A stretch of DNA of 64,000 nt from Tetraselmis striata (taxonomy: Eukaryota; Chlorophyta; Chlorodendrophyceae; Chlorodendrales; Chlorodendraceae), in NCBI GenBank assembly GCA_006384855.1, contig VCJN01001562.1, positions 114,501 through 178,500 of the forward strand, written 5' to 3'. The position numbers and the translations under genes were made by a program. Under the pieces are notes generated by a model that ran no database searches, was not told the DNA's origin, and worked only from the letters and a program-made list of their open reading frames with translations. Below, piece after piece: positions 1 to 12,423 of the stretch (the first letter of the stretch is position 1; every line of letters starts with the position of its first letter).

Positions 1-958
1 GACTGCGCATGCGAGCAAACATCAATTGCATGAAGCGGACAAGCTCCGACATGCCGCATCTCGTGCGGATGACCGCTTGGTACCGTGCCGCGGTTTGGCG
101 CCGCAAACCGCATTGCGCAACTACATATGCATGCGCCCTACGGTGCACGCTATACTGGAGCCGTCACAAAGCGCGCATAGGGGAAAGCATCTAATAAACG
201 GCACAAACACACTTGTACATGCCGCGGCTCGTGCGGATGGCCGCCTAGTGCCAAGTAATGGCGCCATAAAACCGCACGGCGCCAATGCAAATGTTTTTTG
301 GAATAGTATACTTACAGTAACTGGAAATGCTATACCGGAGCCGTCACGAGATACGGCAAGGACCGCGCATGCGAGCAACCATCAATTGCATGGAGCGAAC
401 AAGCTCCGACTGCCGCATCTCGTGCGGATAACCGCGTGGTGCCGTTCCGAGGAATAATGGCACCGCAAGTCGCATGGCGCCTCTAGCATCACGGCACGCG
501 CTATACCGGAGCCGTCACAAAGCGCGCCAGAGGAGCCGCGCATATGATCAAGCGTCTTACGTAGGTGCTTGACGAGCGAGGCAAACACGCTCGAACATGC
601 CGAAGCTCGTCCGGATCGCCGCCTGGTGCCGCGGAGTGGTGCCATAAACCAAACGGCGCCCACGCGGAAGTTTTTGGACAAGTGTCTTTACAGTAACGGA
701 ATGGACTATACCGGAGCCGTCACGAAGCGCGGCAAGGATTGCGAATGCGAGCATCCTCATGTGCACCAAGCTGCCAGGCTCCAACATGCTGCATCTCATG
801 CGGATGACCGCTTAATGCCGCACGCGCTATACCGGAGCCGTGCGGCACGCGCTATACCGGAGCCGTCACAAAGCACGCCACAAGGGCCGCGCGCAAATGG
901 GCAAGCATCTAATAGAGGAGGCAAACATGCTATAATGGCGCACCAAGCGGGTGCCTAA
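1..958. repeat. Satellite block 1, ~180-bp monomers in dimeric order
   Basis: Tandem repeat with diverged units. A landmark string (ATACCGGAGCCGTCAC and close variants) recurs at about 150, 330, 501, 707 and 851. Between landmarks two related monomer types alternate. One carries a segment like GACATGCCGCATCTCGTGCGG. The other carries the same segment as ACATGCCGCGGCTCGTGCGG with a different tail (GGAGTGGCGCCATAAACC). The repeat therefore looks like a ~180-bp monomer organised as a ~370-bp dimer. A short 25-bp internal duplication of the landmark lies near 826-851. Short open frames inside are by-products of the repeat. The block starts at the window edge, so the array probably continues to the left. 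Confidence 0.85.
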
Positions 959-2239
959 TTGGAAGTATAGCAAAATATACATGTCGCGGTACGTTCTTTA
1001 GTACTGTATAATAGTAGTGTATCGCGTAGTTTTTTGCTTTATTCCCGGTGTATTTCGCTTGTGTGTTGCTTTGCAGTGCGCGAAAACGGCCTCATGGCGG
1101 CCGCAACTGCGGCGTGCCCTTTCGGCTCACGGAGGGGAGTCATTCTCACGGCCTCATGCCCAAGTCGAATGGGCACCACCTGCCTTAGAACGAAATAGGA
1201 TAGGTCCATAGCCTATCTCATATGGATGATATATTACCAAAATTGAGCTAGAAGTCGGGGGCTCTAGGGACGGTGCCCCATGTGCTGCTCCCGATTCAAG
1301 AAACCGTCCGATCTTGGAATCAACTCGCGTTTTCGGAAATACAATCTCGGCCTCAACCTCTCCCGCGGGAGCGGTTGAGATGGCTCTTTGCTTATCGATC
1401 GTATGAGCGCTAGTAGAGGCCCATACGCATGGTTGACGCCAACTGGCAGGGGGTACGTTTGCGGTCAATCTCGGTCGATGCACCGACCCCGATTTTCCGC
1501 GCTCTCGACCCCCTCATCCCGCATAGGCACCCCCTGCCACCCCCGGCTTACTATTTAGCCCGCCGCACATGTAACATCCCATGGCCTAGCTTCTAGGGGT
1601 GCGGTAGAGCCCATGAGTGGCTCATGAGGTGGTAGGTGCGCGGTGTTCCATCTCCCAAGGTGTTTTTGAGCCGAGATCAGATAAACAACATGAATGGGGG
1701 GGGGGGGGGGGGGTCAACCACCACCCGCAAATGAGTGGTCGACGTGCCACCCAACTATCTACGTCTACCGAAGGCCACTTTACTCATATGCTAGCGACAA
1801 AGACCAATATGGGCCGAGTTGTCTGCCTGTAGGTACACCGGGAGCCGATGGAGTGACGGGTAGCTGTGACAATTATTTTCAAATAGCGGAAATGCGGTTA
1901 ACAATAAGCGGAGGTGAGACATGGCTAAATCGCACGATTCTTCGCCCGCGCCTCACCAAATCCCACACGACTCTGCCCATATCCCACCGCTAGCCCCTAA
2001 GGGGCCATGGGTGGTGGTCTAGAGGTTCTTGTTCACGCCTTGTGAATTGTTAGTGGCCCATTCGGGGGTGGGATGGAGGCACGGTACGTACGGGATACAT
2101 GAGACACCGTACGCGCGCTATATCGCCGATTTTAAACACCGTGCGGTTGCGCCGTGATAACAATCGGTGCCACGATTTTGGTGGCGATTTGGTATCGCCT
2201 TCGTAGGTGTGCGCAAATACCTACATATGTGCCTCAAGC
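959..2239. other. Unique spacer between the two satellite blocks
   Basis: No supported gene. A G-homopolymer lies near 1697-1713. The stretch shows no satellite landmark and separates two blocks of the same satellite, so it may be an insertion into the array. I could not find matching ends or a target duplication. Confidence 0.5.
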
Positions 2240-3085
2240 CCGGCACGCGCAATTATACCGCGGCCGTCACTACAAAGCGCGCCACAGGAGCCGCGCAATT
2301 GGGCAAGCGTCTAATGGGCGCGGCAAACACGCTCTAACATGCCGCGGCTCGTCGGGATGGCCGCCTGGTACCGCGGAGTGGCGCCATAAACCGAACGGCG
2401 CCCATGCGTATGTTTTTGGATAAGTTTACTTACATTAACGGAACGCGCTATACCGGACCCGTCTAGAAGCGCGGCAAGAACTGCGCATGCGAGCAACCAT
2501 CATGTGCACGTAGCCAACAAACTCCGGCATGCCGCATCTCGTGCGGATGACCGCTTGGTGCCTGACCGTGGTTTGGCGCTGAAAACCGCATTCCGCCGCC
2601 TCAATCATCACAGCACGCGCTATACCGGAGCCGTCACTACCAAGTAGCGCGATAAAAACGCGCATGTGTGCAAGCGTCTACTGGCTGGGCGCGGCAAACA
2701 CGCTCTAACATGCCGTTGCTCGTGCAGATGGCCGTCAGTGCCACGGAGTGGCGCTATAAGCCGCACGGCGTCATGCGTATGTTTATGGATGAGTGTATTT
2801 ACAATTACGGGACGTGCTTTACCGCGGGACCGTCCCGAAGCGCGGCAAGGACTGCGCATGCGAGCAACCATCATGTGCACGAAGCGAACAAGCTCCGATA
2901 TGTCGCATCTGACGCGTGCGGCTGACCGATTGGTGCTGTGCCGCAGTTGGACGCCTCAAACCGCATTATTGCGCCGTCCCAATCATCACAACACGCGCTA
3001 TACCGGAGCCGTTACATAGCGCGACAAAAGGAGCCGCGCAATTCCGTCAAGCGTCTACTGGCTGGGCGCGGCAAACACGCTGTGG
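2240..3085. repeat. Satellite block 2
   Basis: Same family as positions 1-958. The landmark recurs at about 2253, 2448, 2620, 2817 and 2998, with spacings alternating near 195 and 175 bp, which fits the two-monomer order. Homology stops near 3080, inside a unit, where unrelated sequence begins. Confidence 0.85.
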
Positions 3086-3445
3086 TTCCTGCCGCAAGGG
3101 GCGTTGCAGATATGTGTGTGCCCTCACATGATATGCGGCCCAAGATGAAGAAGATGGACACGCGGATGGCGCTGGTCGCCCTGACTTGTGACTTTGGCGG
3201 GCCAGTCCGGCCGATGTGCCGTCAGCCGGCACTAGCGGTGTGGTGTGTGCCAACTGGACATGCAAGGACTTCTTGCACTTCGCGGGGACCGTGGCAATGC
3301 TGGTGCTTGGGTGAGGGCCCCTCGCTGCTATTGCTAGGAGAAACAAAGACCGGCTCCGTTGTAGTGGGTGCTATTTACTGAGTACGTGACTTGCGCGGCA
3401 ATTCCTACATGGATGTATATGTTTGACATCGCATAGCATCAACAC

Positions 3446-5179
3446 ATGGCAGTAATGTGGCATATGGTGCAAGGAGCGTTCATCCGCTACCTGAGGGGCT
3501 GCGAGGAGTGTGACGCTCCTGCTGACAATGAGGAGTGCCATCGTGTCGACGAGTACATCAAGAAGCAGCGGGAGGAGGGCTTCAACTGCTTGCTGACCTA
3601 TATGCGCATATGTAGTGCAGCAAGTATTTGTCTGATGAGATGATGAAACTGAACATGCACAATCTGGTCTGCCGACTTAGAGCCCATGAGGCGGCCGGGC
3701 CAGAACTGCCCGCGACTCAAAGCTCTGGATGGAGCGTATTAAATACCGTGCCCCCCCCCCCCCCCCCCCCCCACCCCCCCGGCGCGCCTTTTATTTGCCT
3801 TCATACGCATTGTGTCTAGGCTGCTGTCATCTGAATGCATGCCCTATGTCATATGCAGATGTGGGACGTTAAGTGCGTGGCCAGAGGCAGTGGCACCGTT
3901 GACACGGAGAGGGCATACGGGCGGCAGTTCTTACTTGAGGCACGCATCAAGTTCCTGCGTGCATGCCTTGACCCAGACTTCCCTAGCTTGCCTCTGTGGC
4001 GGCCATGCTTTTGGGAACAGTGGGAGGCCGCTGGCGCAGACGACGATGCGGTGGATATGTTTGCATGAGGGCATGGAAGCGGGCTGCAGGGGCGCCGCCG
4101 TGCAGCCTGGCACCTCAGCCGACCCGCCACCTAGACGGCCTACGCAGTGGCGATGTATAAGTATTGTCAAGGAACTGGCACACTAAAGCCTGAGCCGGCC
4201 TAGAAGCATGAATATGAAACAAGGGGGCTCGACCCCAATGACATCAAGTGACCCCCCTCTCCCCCCGGCCCCATGCCGCCCTCTACCCCTATATAGCTGG
4301 AATCGTAACGCGGGTCATAGATCAGAATCTTAACGCATAATGTTCCGGGTATATACTCAACGTCCAACTACCATGTGAACCGCCTATTTACTGCATATAC
4401 CATGCTGCGCGTTGCTACTATGCCGCGCGCTGGCGCCCCGCTGCCCCGGACGCGCTAGCAAAGGAAATGCGGCTTGTGAAATCGACGGGAAGGAGTCGGT
4501 TGCACTCTTACCTGCGGTCGAAAACGATTTACTATGATTGTCGATTGTGATTAACGAGTTATTTGTTGGCTGCACTACCTCTTAGGTACAACGTGTATCA
4601 CCTGTGCAAGATAGGGGAGGAAACATTTGGGCTCCCTTTGTGTCACCAGGACGCAAGGACGGACCCAACCACTGGATAAAGGCACCCCCCCCCCCCCCCC
4701 CCCACGACTGACTCCAAACTGCCTACATAGTGTCGCAGTGCTGAGTTATGGTATACATACTACACATGCAGGTTGTGCATGAGAAGCCTGAGACACGGAG
4801 GCATGTGGTGTTCCAGCACAAGACATGGGACGAGCATTGCATGCCCAATGATGAGTACGGCAAGCATGCCATACTGCGAGCTAGGCGTGCCGAGGTGGAG
4901 CAGCATGACAACCACGTGTATGTTGGGGAAGTGCTGTACTTCCTAGAGGTGACCCACACCAGCCCTTCGGTGCCGGACCTCACCCTCGGTGTGAGCCGAC
5001 TGCACGCAGCTGAGCGCATAGTGACAAGGTCCTCCCTCGGCACTGGTGTGTGGCTGAGCAAGGCGCCTCTTCGGCCAACCATTCGCAAGGGGCATGACTC
5101 CTTCCCTGTTGCGCTGAAGCACATCGAGGAGAAACTGTGCTGCTTCTATACTGATCCGGAAACAGTGACAGACTGACAC
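3446..5179 (+). pseudogene. Possible CACTA/Tnp2-like transposase remnant
   Basis: Several open blocks on one strand look coding but lie in different frames: about 3446-3640, 3628-3740, 3835-4068 and 4748-5179. The second block contains KLNMHNLVCRL, which resembles the stretch before the acidic region in some CACTA or KDZ-like transposases. The last block (142 codons) holds VYVGEVLYFLEV, which resembles the C-terminal 'Y-G-R-V' strand region of Tnp2-type proteins. C-homopolymers at 3750-3775 and 4684-4703 separate blocks and may lie in introns. No catalytic residues can be assigned. This is inference from short motifs; another mobile-element family or a host gene with introns is possible. Confidence 0.3.
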
Positions 5180-5692
5180 TTATCCCGGTTTCATTGACAT
5201 GTCCTCACATGATGTGGGGCAGTATGTGTGGTGCACATATAACACAATGACTATGCACTACTAGCTGAATTTCCGTATAGCTGGTAATAAATGTAATCGA
5301 TCAAAATTTTGCTGCCCGGCAATTCCGCGCCCGGCGCGGCTGCCCTTCGCACCCATCGCCCACAGCCTAAAACCTAGCCCCCTTGGCCATCTGAATTGAC
5401 GGCGGTTTTAAACAGCCCCTGCAGGCAATCTGCGTTGGGTACGAGGGACTGCAAAGGGAGGTGACACAGTTGGTACAGTCATGGGGGTAAAGCTTGTCAG
5501 ATTGTTACATATAATTACGAGCTTACAGCACCGCAGCGAGCTGCTACTACTCGACACTTTACTAAGGGGAACTATGCCTCATCTGTACCCTTTCAACACT
5601 TTACTGATGGCCCAATTATGCATCATATGTCCGCAGTCTACTCTCCCAAGGGGGTGGAGCATCTCATGAGCTGGTTTTACTGCAAAATTTTG
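5180..5692. other. No gene seen
   Basis: Intergenic sequence with no supported open frame, RNA gene or repeat that I could recognise. Confidence 0.4.
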
Positions 5693-6580
5693 TTAGTCGA
5701 CGAGTATAGAACAAGATCTTGGCTGCCGGTATCTATTAGCCCATTGCATGATGGGAGTCATTACGGCGGCCTCTGGCCCGGTGCCCTCGTCCACGCCCCG
5801 CGGGATGTTGGGATACGGCAGGAAGCTTGCCATGAGTGTTGCTGCTGCACTTGCTGGTTGCGGGTAATGGGGGACGATGCCACCCGCCAGGTCGGCTTCC
5901 CAATTCTTGGCAGCCTTTATCAGTCTGCGCACATTGATCACGGGGATGGTTCAAGTGCATGGGGCGGGACAACATGGCCGTAGCCGCGAGCGCCATTGCC
6001 GTGAACAGCTTGAACCGATCGACGAAGGCTTCCCCGCCGCAGCTTTGGTTTCTCTTGTGGGTCCTTTCGGATGCACATCTCCAAGGCGCGGTACGGCTGA
6101 GCCCGCGCCGTAGCGAGCCATATCCGGTCGTCTTCGCTAAACATGTCTCTATCATAAACCCAGGTATCGTCCGGCTCGTCTATGAGGAAGAGCTTCCAGC
6201 CCCGGAGGCCCTCGGCCACAACGGCGAGGATGCACGGCCATGCATGTCTGTTCCTTGTCGAGAGAGGCATACATGTTGGTGTCGGTCTTGCGGGTTGGAA
6301 CCCACCCCGGCTCGAGATGGATGCACCCCCTCACGATCGAATGTTGGGTGAGGTACCGCTTGAACTCCGTAGGGACGCCGTCGCACGCTTCGTGCTCCCG
6401 GTGGCGCTTGACCATACTGGGCGAAGCGAAGAACCGTGGATATGGTGGGTAACGACGGGTGCCGGCGGCGGGTGGGTGCTGGTGAAATAGCTGGGTTTGG
6501 GTTCGGTAGCTGGGAGAAGACGACAGCTTAGTTCCATCGTGTGCCGACCGGCTCCTTGCGGCACTACAAGTCGTTGGCAA
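5693..6580 (-). pseudogene. Unrecognised protein, frame-broken
   Basis: Coding-like minus-strand segments lie in successive frames. One begins near 6430 and includes KRHREHEACDGVPTEFKRYL. It switches frame near 6250-6270 into a block with GWKLFLIDEPDDTWVYDRDM, and then into a third block near 5941-5693 starting MINVRRLIKAAKNW. No clear splice sites explain the shifts, so a decayed gene is more likely than a spliced one. I recognise no family. Its place between a likely transposase relic and another unknown gene suggests mobile-element origin, which is only inference. Confidence 0.3.
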
Positions 6581-6961
6581 CTCTGACCACGTAGTCAGCC
6601 GCTTGTCTCACTGCTTGGGCTTGTGCATACGCGTACAGTCAAATTAAAAGCGGTGTAGGCCAGAAATCGCGACCCATTCCCCGTTAAGGGGTACCTACGG
6701 CCGAATTAAGATTATGTAGGAAATGTGTGTCAGCAAATGTGTCTTCATGTTAACGCTATATACGGTTATTTACGGGATGCTACGCTATGGCTACGCAGCA
6801 AGCCGGAGTGCGCTATATAACAGCGGAGCGCGATAAGAAGTCGTCCAAGCGCGGCACCGGACTTAGTTTTTTGAAAGCAGCAGCTGCGCGTACCTGGCGC
6901 GCACACTCGCAGCCGCCAGACAATACCGTAGCTGCTCGTCCCCCAACATGCACCCTCTATC

Positions 6962-8658
6962 ATGGCCACCCACGCCAAGCTAATTCAAGGCCCCCCCTAC
7001 GGCAAAGTTGTGAGGCCCGAGGGCATGACCATACCACTCGGTACCTTGTGCAGCACCGGCCGCATCGTTGAGGACGTGCGGCCGGCAGTGTTCCGCGGCC
7101 ACGCGACCAGCAACCATATCAGCGTTCACCCACAGCAACCCCAAGGCGAGGACGCGTTCGGCTACGCTTTCGCGGACATATTGAACAACTGCGCTAAGCG
7201 AAAGCAGTACGATGATGCCGGGAAGAAGAATATGCTTGAGGCAGGATTTCAAGTGTCCGATCATGGTGTCGTCACGCTGTATTTTACCTCGTGCGTACTA
7301 CCCGACGCGACGCGTGCCCACTTGATCTTGAATCAAGCACCCCCCCCCCCCCCCCTCTGCCCCTCCCGCCCCCGCAGGATTTGACATGAGCACTGGCGTT
7401 AAGAACGCCTCCGTCGACTGTCCATCCCATGCTCTCACGAGCCGGGGGCCGGAGTCCACCCTGAAAGGTACAATGAGGCGGCGGGTGGCTGACATGATTG
7501 CGTGGATGATTTGAATTTCACAGGCGTTGACAGCCCCGTAGCGTCCCACGTTTTTGCTGTTGCTCTTGCAGCTCACGACAAGGCGGTGCTGTCGGATGTC
7601 TTTGACGATTGTTGGCCGCGCGACACTCAGACGGGGATCCCTTACGATCTGATGAAGAAGACGCCGAGGTTTCTCATCGCCGCGTCCCCGTACATCGAGC
7701 GGATATGCTATGCTATCTTCAACTACCGTGCCGGCTACACAGCCGCAAACCACATCTTCACCAAGGAGATCGTGATGGCCGCGTTCCGAAAGTACACTCC
7801 CTCCCCTTTGCACCCAACCCCGCTGCGACCATCCTTGTGCGTGGTGCTGACGGTGCACCTTGTGATGTACATGAAGCCGGGGAGCGTGAGGAACTCGCTC
7901 GGTACTTCTTCCAGGGTGAGGGCAAGGATGGCCAAGTAGGTAGGATGAAGGGACCATTGCCGAGCGAGGACCGACTCGCGAAGGCCCTCGACCTTGCAGA
8001 GGCCTTGCATCACAGCGAGCTAGGGAGGTACTACCAAGACGGCAAGTGCCCCCCTTCTAACGTGGTGTTCAAGGGCGAGGAGGAGGTCTGCGAGGTGACG
8101 CCGCATTATTGGGAAGCCGCCGCATGTGAGTCGCGTTTGTTTTCGCAATTGTTCGATTACATAGCCACCGCCGCGACAAGCAATCAACACGCATATTGAC
8201 TTTCGCAGTTTCTGTGTCAGATGCCCGCCCAGTCCCTACGTTGGACGATCGTATCGAGTGTTCAGCGCAACAAGGTCGTGTCGCTGCTGCTGCCGGGCAC
8301 CGTTGCGTCGCCAAAGCTCCCCGGCTACTTGGTGGGGGTGATGGCGCAACAGCAGAAGAGAGCGGGCGGCATTATCAAGCACAACACCAACGCGATCAAG
8401 AATATGGCCGCCACGCAAGCAGTCCCCGGTGACAACGTCGACGAGGGCAGTAGCCCGGAGCCCCCGGCCAGGAAAGGCGAGCCGCCTGCCAAGCCGGCGG
8501 TTGGAGTGCCTGCCCGGGGCCGGGCTGGTGCCGGGGCCATGGCGGGAAGTGGGGCGTTCGAGTCGCGGGGCGGCCGCCTTGGCCCCGTAGCCGCCGCTGC
8601 CTCCACCCGCGAGCAGAAGGCCGGCAGCTGTGGCGGTCCCGGCCGAAACCGGATATAA
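6962..8658 (+). CDS. Unrecognised multi-block gene, probably spliced
   Basis: An ATG at 6962 opens a block (MATHAKLIQGPPYGKVVRP...) of about 120 codons ending near a C-homopolymer (7339-7356). Further coding-like blocks follow at about 7502-7790 (DDLNFTGVDSPVASHVFAVA), 7790-8125 and 8221-8658, in three frames. A good donor (GTGAGT) at 8126 and an AG near 8208 or 8220 suggest an intron, but neither joins the last two blocks in phase, so a frameshift may also be present. The last block ends in a Pro/Ala/Gly-rich tail before TAA. I see no known domain. It may be a transposon gene or a poorly conserved host gene. Confidence 0.35.
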
Positions 8659-10439
8659 ATATTCGATTCCGCCCGCTCATTGCCGTGCGCCTCGCCACCA
8701 ACTGCCGCGCGCCCGCTCACTGGCACTGCCGCGCGCGCGCTACCGCAGATTAGGTTAGAGCGCAGCGAGATTGTCGGACCCCCGATAGAGGCAGACCCCG
8801 GATACTCCTATATGATGATGATGCGTCGTGATGATGAGCGTTGATATGCGCCTCATGCAGTTTATTACGAGTATGTCACATAATGACTCCAGACGAGTGT
8901 CATTATACTGGTAAGATCACAGGATAAATACTGGGTATTTCAACATAATTACGAGGTGGTGTGGGAGGCTAGCGGGAGCTTTCCGTTAGGCCCGTGCTCT
9001 ATCCCCTAGAGCCGGATTGGCTATAGAGGCCCGTACCGTGCGCGACGTGCTAGAGTATGCAGTGAATGACATGGACCCTAGCCTATCCTTTGAGCTCGTT
9101 GAACACATTGCATAGGTCGTCGTGGAGTATCACATGTTCAGCTCGCCATCCTCGGGCAAGAAGAGGCGGCGTGACTGGTGAGTCCGATGGCAACCACATG
9201 CTCTAGGACAACGTATGTGATGCGATATGGAAGAGGTGCCCACTCGGCACTTCCGTCGAGTTCGCATGCATGGTGGACACACGCCAGATGGGGGAGGGGT
9301 AGCCATAGAACACTGCTTATGTAAAATCGTGTGCTTTGTGCTTTGAATGCTGCCCTCATATGCCTTGATATGCACATCTACGTGTGATACAGCTGCCCCT
9401 TACACAATGTATGGACAATTGCAGCACCCCTGGACACTAATGTGATAGTACTTTATACAGTACATCAGCCAGCTACAACACTTATAGGGGGGGGGGGGGG
9501 GGGGATCGAATCCCATAGGGAGGGGGGGTTTACCGTACTTACAATTCTTGCTTACTGGCCTTACTTACCACATGCTATGGGACTGTATGCATGACACATG
9601 TCTCAATATCATCCCAAAGGGGCGCTGCCGCGCTGCGCGGTAATAATCGTATGCGAGTTCAAAGCGCGGAAGCAGTGGCCCTGTTGTTTTGCTGCTGCTG
9701 TAAGGATTAGTAGCGACCAGTAGTAAGGTCGCTAAGCACTAGTCGCTGCCTCGCGCGGCGCTGCCACCGCCGCATGCAGCACAGCACGATCGCTCGCCGC
9801 CGATTCGCGCAGCGTCAGCAGCGTATATATAGGGATAGCTGTAGATCTACTAGATAGCGTGCAGTGGCTATATATACGGCGGCGGTAAGTGAGCAGTGCG
9901 AAGTTCAAACTGTACGGGTAGGCATTCTAAATAAAGAGTCCGGCTCGTATAATACGGTGGTATCAAGTTATACGTTCGTTTGCTGTTGTTCTCTTGCTGT
10001 CGCTAAATGCCCGCCGTTTGGCTTCATTCTTGTGTGACAGCATTTGGCTTAGCGACTATTACTAAGTACTGTACTTTCGTTCACGCAGTAGTCGCTACTA
10101 GCGACCATTTCGCAATGACCACACACGCAGCCCCGTGAGAAATGCCGTAGTCGCGTCGTCGCGTCAGCGCATCGCATTACAGTATTATACGACTGCCGGC
10201 TGTACGGATGTGATTCATTGTGTACCTGTAGCGTCGATACAAGCGGCGGTCCTTACGGGCTTACCGCGTAAACGCCGGTAGCGACGATAATAAATAATAT
10301 TTACGTATGTTTCGCCCGTACAATGGCGACTAGTGGGGGCGCTGGTAAAGAATAGCGCGGTACCTGTACCTGCATGTGGCACCGTAGCAGATATCGAAAA
10401 GACATAAGGATTAAGGATTGTTGTCGCTAGCGCAGTCGC
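8659..10439. other. Gene-poor region with TAGTCGCTA motifs
   Basis: No supported gene. A G-homopolymer lies at 9487-9505. From about 9700 to 10540 the 9-mer TAGTCGCTA or its complement, plus close variants, recurs (near 9713, 9744, 10049, 10087, 10266), and a possible hairpin pairs GTCGCTAAATGC near 10000 with GCATTTGGCTTAGCGAC near 10040. Confidence 0.45.
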
Positions 10440-10531
10440 CATAGTTACATGAGCTAGCTGCAAAAGGCGATCAGGAAACCACCCGAAAACTAAGGCAATA
10501 GGAAACGTGCACTACAGCAATCGCGCGGTGG
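10440..10531 (-). repeat. Dispersed repeat copy shared with 42.97-43.06 kb
   Basis: About 90 bp nearly identical to positions 42975-43062, with a 4-base indel and few substitutions. Both contain AAAAGGCGATCAGGAAACCA. In the 43-kb copy the minus strand is open through this segment, whereas here the frame is broken, so this looks like a fragment of that multicopy gene. Confidence 0.7.
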
Positions 10532-10561
10532 TCGCTATTTATGATGTAATTATAGCTTAAA

Positions 10562-11391
10562 TCACTGTGCCGCATACAAAGGGGAACCCCAAAGCCAGGG
10601 TCTGCGGGGTGTTCTCACATAACGGCGAATACACAAAATACTTACGTTGTATGCCTGGAAGTATTCATGGAGTGCCCAGAAAGGAGCATAATCTGCCCGT
10701 CCGCTGACCTCCGACCCATTAGGACCTGGCCCGTCCCGGGGCTTCGTGGACCCTGCTAGATAGGACGGGGCCGACAGGCCCTGAGAAGCCGGAAATGGAT
10801 TCCTCGCGGTCGAAAACGGGCAGATGGGCGGCGGCCGGGCGGGCGGAGGACAGATCGGACCAGCCGACCAGCTCTCGCTCTGCCGGCGGCAACTACCGCC
10901 CGTTTGACCAGGCCAACCCCTTGGCGCACGCGCCATGCTGCCGTGTGCGACCGTGCCAGGTATGCTACGTGCACTGTGGCCCCTAGAGTGCCAATGAGCA
11001 GCACCGGGGAGTGCTTTCATTGGAGCGGTCTTTGGGGCCATTGGGTTCATTTGGGGATTAGCACCGCTGCCCTCCTGCTTTTTCAGGAGCTCCACCGCCT
11101 TGTCCACCACAACGCGTCGGTGCAGCTGATTGTCCTTCGCGAATTGCCTTGAATACCCACTCGGCATGGGATTTGGAAATGCGGATGGTGTTGCACGCTC
11201 TATCGGCGGCTGGCCGTGTGGCTCCGCGGCCGCGTTTCCGGAGGCGTGTCGCCATTATTCGGTGGCTGCCCGCCGGCCGCCGCCATTGGGGACCCCTCTT
11301 GCCCCGTGTCCGACTCGCCGCCACCGAAAACCTGCCGAGACCTCCCCGCCACGCCGCCGCCGTCGGCACCGTCAAGGTTCACCCCTTGCAT
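10562..11391 (-). CDS. Hypothetical protein, frame-disrupted, spliced 3' end
   Basis: A minus-strand ATG at 11391 opens 63 codons of Gly/Pro-rich sequence. The coding-like signal continues in another frame (SGYSRQFAKDNQLHRR, KAVELLKKQEGSG) after a shift near 11190-11200. The block ends at GCATACAAC followed by a consensus donor GTAAGT near 10644, suggesting an intron and at least one more exon downstream that I could not place. Low-complexity Pro/Ser/Gly content resembles gag-like or disordered proteins. I recognise no domain. Confidence 0.3.
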
Positions 11392-11887
11392 GGGTAGGCA
11401 CTACTGGTGTGGGAGAGTGGGAGTCGGGTCGTTGAATGGGTCGGGTGGAATTCTGTTGCGCGGGCGGCAAATGATCGTTTGCATGCGGATGACCGCCGCA
11501 CCGCCGCAATGTTGCACACCGTCACCCACTGTGGGACATCGGGTATGTTTTATAGGGCTTTTTGAGGCCCAGGGCGGGTAACTTGGTGGGACTCGGAGGC
11601 CCCGTTGGGTCACCCGCCCTACTGTGGGCCCCTGGGCGGGCGGGGTTGCCGTAAGGACAAGGCCATAATGAAGTGAAGCGCCTAACTACGGTCATGGTCG
11701 GGCGGATATCCCGCAGTGTGTTAAGCCGTTCATCTATCACGCACTGTGGTTTAATATGATATTGCAGCTGCTACAATGACTATGAATATACAACGCGGTA
11801 TTTGATATACTATGTGCGTGATACACTCGTGATACATTCGTCGCGTACCGCCGTACGTACAACATGTACCGTAGCGCAATATGGGTA

Positions 11888-12338
11888 CCGTGAGGAGATA
11901 TTCTCATGACATATGTACGATACACTCTCGCAGTTTGCAATCCACGGATCCTCCGCGTTTTCGATAGAGTGAGGCTGCTATCAAAAGCTATCTGACTCCT
12001 TTCAGTAAAGCGCGGTCCCCGGATCGATTCCCGGCGTGGGTTGGGTCGCGGATGTCACGCATTACATACGATATGATATGATCAACTAACAATGTCACAT
12101 CACGAATACCATGATATGACCAATTCGCAGTTAGTCTTATATCATATACCATGGCCTAATAGCGGTGCCAACCGCTATACCATGGGCATACACCCTATAT
12201 ATTTAAGGGGGGTGGAATATGAGGAGATATTCTCACGATGCATATACGATACACTCTCGCCGTGTGTCATCCGCGGATCCTCCGCGATTTTTATCGCGCT
12301 CTATCTTTTGATGGAGCGCGGCTAGTATCACAAGCTAC
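11888..12338. repeat. Direct duplication ~330 bp apart
   Basis: Positions about 11888-11990 and 12217-12338 share a diverged copy of one sequence (GAGGAGATATTCTCA, ACGATACACTCTCGC, GCGGATCCTCCGCG in the same order). The second copy carries a longer stem GCGCTCTATC/GATGGAGCGC after the shared GGATCC. The function is unknown; these may be ends of a short mobile element. Confidence 0.6.
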
Positions 12339-12379
12339 CTCCGTGCACGTGGGGATAGGTAGGACAAGATAATGAGTGG

Positions 12380-12380
<1 letters not shown>

Positions 12381-12419
<39 letters not shown>
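12381..12419. repeat. (TA)n microsatellite
   Basis: An almost pure TA dinucleotide run of about 39 bp in non-coding sequence. Confidence 0.95.

Positions 12420-12423
<4 letters not shown>

Noticed and set aside
12013..12039. B-box-like word (CGGATCGATTCCCGG) suggesting a tRNA
   Set aside because: No matching acceptor, D or anticodon stems upstream; at most a degenerate SINE or tRNA fragment.
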